Assembly: GCA_027062125.1 (NCBI GenBank)
Contig: JAMOTW010000160.1
Coordinates: 1-22,548, forward strand
Source: Thermococcus sp.
GTDB taxonomy: Archaea > Methanobacteriota_B > Thermococci > Thermococcales > Thermococcaceae
Direction: 5' to 3'
DNA: 22,548 nt
Below are positions 21,604 through 22,548 of the stretch, piece by piece. The notes beneath the pieces are model-generated. The model ran no database searches. It was not told where the DNA came from and saw only the letters and a list, made by a program, of their open reading frames with translations. How positions within the stretch are numbered: the first letter of the stretch is position 1; each line of letters begins with the position of its first letter. The translations under genes were made by a program, and so were the position numbers.

Positions 21604-22548
21604 ATGAGCATTCTCATAAAAAACGGCCGCGTTATCTACGGCGAGAACTTCGAGGTCGTCAAGGCCGACGTTCTCATTGAAGAAAACAGCATCGTTAAGG
21701 TGGCCAAAAACATTACCGAGGCCGCGGATACCGTCATAGACGCAAAGGGAAAGGTTGTTTCTCCTGCCTTCATAAACCTCCACACCCATTCCCCGATGGG
21801 CCTCTTCCGCGGTCTCGCCGACGATCTGCCCCTCATGGACTGGCTTCAGAACCACATTTGGCCCAGGGAGGCGAAGCTCACAAGGGAGTACACCAAGGTT
21901 GGCGCCTACCTCGGAGCGCTGGAGATGATAAAGTCCGGAACCGGGACCTTCCTCGACATGTATTTCTTCATGGACGGCGTTGCTGAGGTCGTGGAGGAGT
22001 CCGGCCTCAGGGGTTACCTCTCCTACGGGATGATAGACCTCGGTGACCCGGAGAAGACCGAGAAGGAGATAAGGGAAGCCCTCAGGACGATGGAGTTCAT
22101 CGAGAAGCTTGACTCCGACAGGGTTCACTTCGTCTTTGGGCCGCATGCACCGTACACCTGCTCGATAGCCCTGCTTAAGGAAGTCAGAAGGCTCGCGAAC
22201 GAGCACGGGAAGCTCATCACCATCCACGTCAGCGAGACGATGGCGGAGATAGGCCAGATAACCGAGCGCTACGGCAAGAGCCCGGTCGTTCTGCTCGATG
22301 ACATCGGTTTCCTGGGGAGGGACGTCATCATCGCCCACGGCGTCTGGCTCGACAGCAGGGACATCCAGATACTCGCGAGGGAAGGGGTTACCGTCGCCCA
22401 CAACCCGGGGAGCAACATGAAGCTCGCGAGCGGCGTCATGCCCCTCCAGAGGCTCCTGAATGCGGGCGTAAACGTTGGCCTTGGTACCGATGGTGCCGCG
22501 AGCAACAACAACCTCGACATGCTCGACGAGATGAAGCTGGCGGCGCTT
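21604..22548 (+). CDS. mtaD: 5'-methylthioadenosine/S-adenosylhomocysteine deaminase (partial, 3' end cut by window)
   Basis: Amidohydrolase-superfamily enzyme expected to deaminate MTA and SAH (and perhaps adenosine) to inosine forms. 315 codons are visible of a protein that usually has about 420-430. Metal ligands H60 and H62 (NLHTH), H208 (TIHVSE) and D296 (GLGTDG) are present, with H181 (GPHAPYT), E211 and H245 (AHG) as expected catalytic or binding residues. The ATG at 21604 follows GAGGTGGTGATC. Older annotations call such genes N-ethylammeline chlorohydrolase or cytosine deaminase, and substrate cannot be fixed from sequence alone. With the phosphorylase upstream it suggests nearby adenosine-thioether salvage functions. 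The open reading frame runs off the window edge without a stop. Confidence 0.88.
   Translation, partial: MSILIKNGRVIYGENFEVVKADVLIEENSIVKVAKNITEAADTVIDAKGKVVSPAFINLHTHSPMGLFRGLADDLPLMDWLQNHIWPREAKLTREYTKVGAYLGALEMIKSGTGTFLDMYFFMDGVAEVVEESGLRGYLSYGMIDLGDPEKTEKEIREALRTMEFIEKLDSDRVHFVFGPHAPYTCSIALLKEVRRLANEHGKLITIHVSETMAEIGQITERYGKSPVVLLDDIGFLGRDVIIAHGVWLDSRDIQILAREGVTVAHNPGSNMKLASGVMPLQRLLNAGVNVGLGTDGAASNNNLDMLDEMKLAAL

Noticed and set aside
21586..22401. A 271-codon minus-strand open frame
   Set aside because: Antisense to the MTA/SAH deaminase, whose metal ligands are intact on the plus strand.

Overview
The window looks like a chromosomal segment of a hyperthermophilic euryarchaeon of the Thermococcales, most likely Thermococcus. 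Evidence: a euryarchaeal PolD (DP1 and DP2), Orc1/Cdc6, RadA and EndoMS/NucS; archaeal TIM and phosphopantetheine adenylyltransferase; GGTGA-type ribosome binding sites; TATA boxes about 25 bp ahead of leaderless or short-leader starts; and an ADP-forming acyl-CoA synthetase subunit. I ran no database search, so family names rest on recognised motifs and remembered family sequences.

Layout. 50-2560 (-): a secreted, membrane-anchored protein of unknown role followed directly by an ADP-forming acyl-CoA synthetase alpha subunit. 2631-3843 (+): coaD and tpiA. 3926-4001 (-): tRNA-Gln(UUG). 4002-4490: no gene, but a cluster of hairpins and degenerate repeats. 4491-5183 (-): an unknown zinc-ribbon protein. 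5227-12632 (-): tightly coupled orc1/cdc6 - polD small subunit - polD large subunit. 12912-14194 (-): two paralogous genes of unknown function, one broken. 14195-14912: the probable chromosomal replication origin. 14913-17936 (+): potassium channel, radA, nucS. 17933-19055 (-): a conserved archaeal protein and a PAC2 proteasome-assembly-like chaperone. 19170-19943 (+): methylthioadenosine phosphorylase. 20104-21534 (+): a small membrane protein, a secreted protein and a secreted staphylococcal-nuclease homologue. 21604-22548 (+): MTA/SAH deaminase, cut by the window end.

How it fits together. The centre is a replication/recombination island. The initiator, both subunits of the replicative polymerase, RadA and the mismatch endonuclease flank an origin built from two inverted origin recognition boxes (ORBs) around an AT-rich segment with a 27-bp palindrome. 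The initiator-polymerase operon is transcribed leftward and radA/nucS rightward, so both move away from the origin, with the forks. The most striking signal is that the ORB core (CCASTGG, usually TTCCASTGGAA) is not confined to the origin. It recurs about 14 times, just upstream of the cdc6 start, in the promoter region of the PAC2/phosphorylase pair, at the 3' ends of two genes, and three times inside the part of DP1 that encodes its disordered linker.
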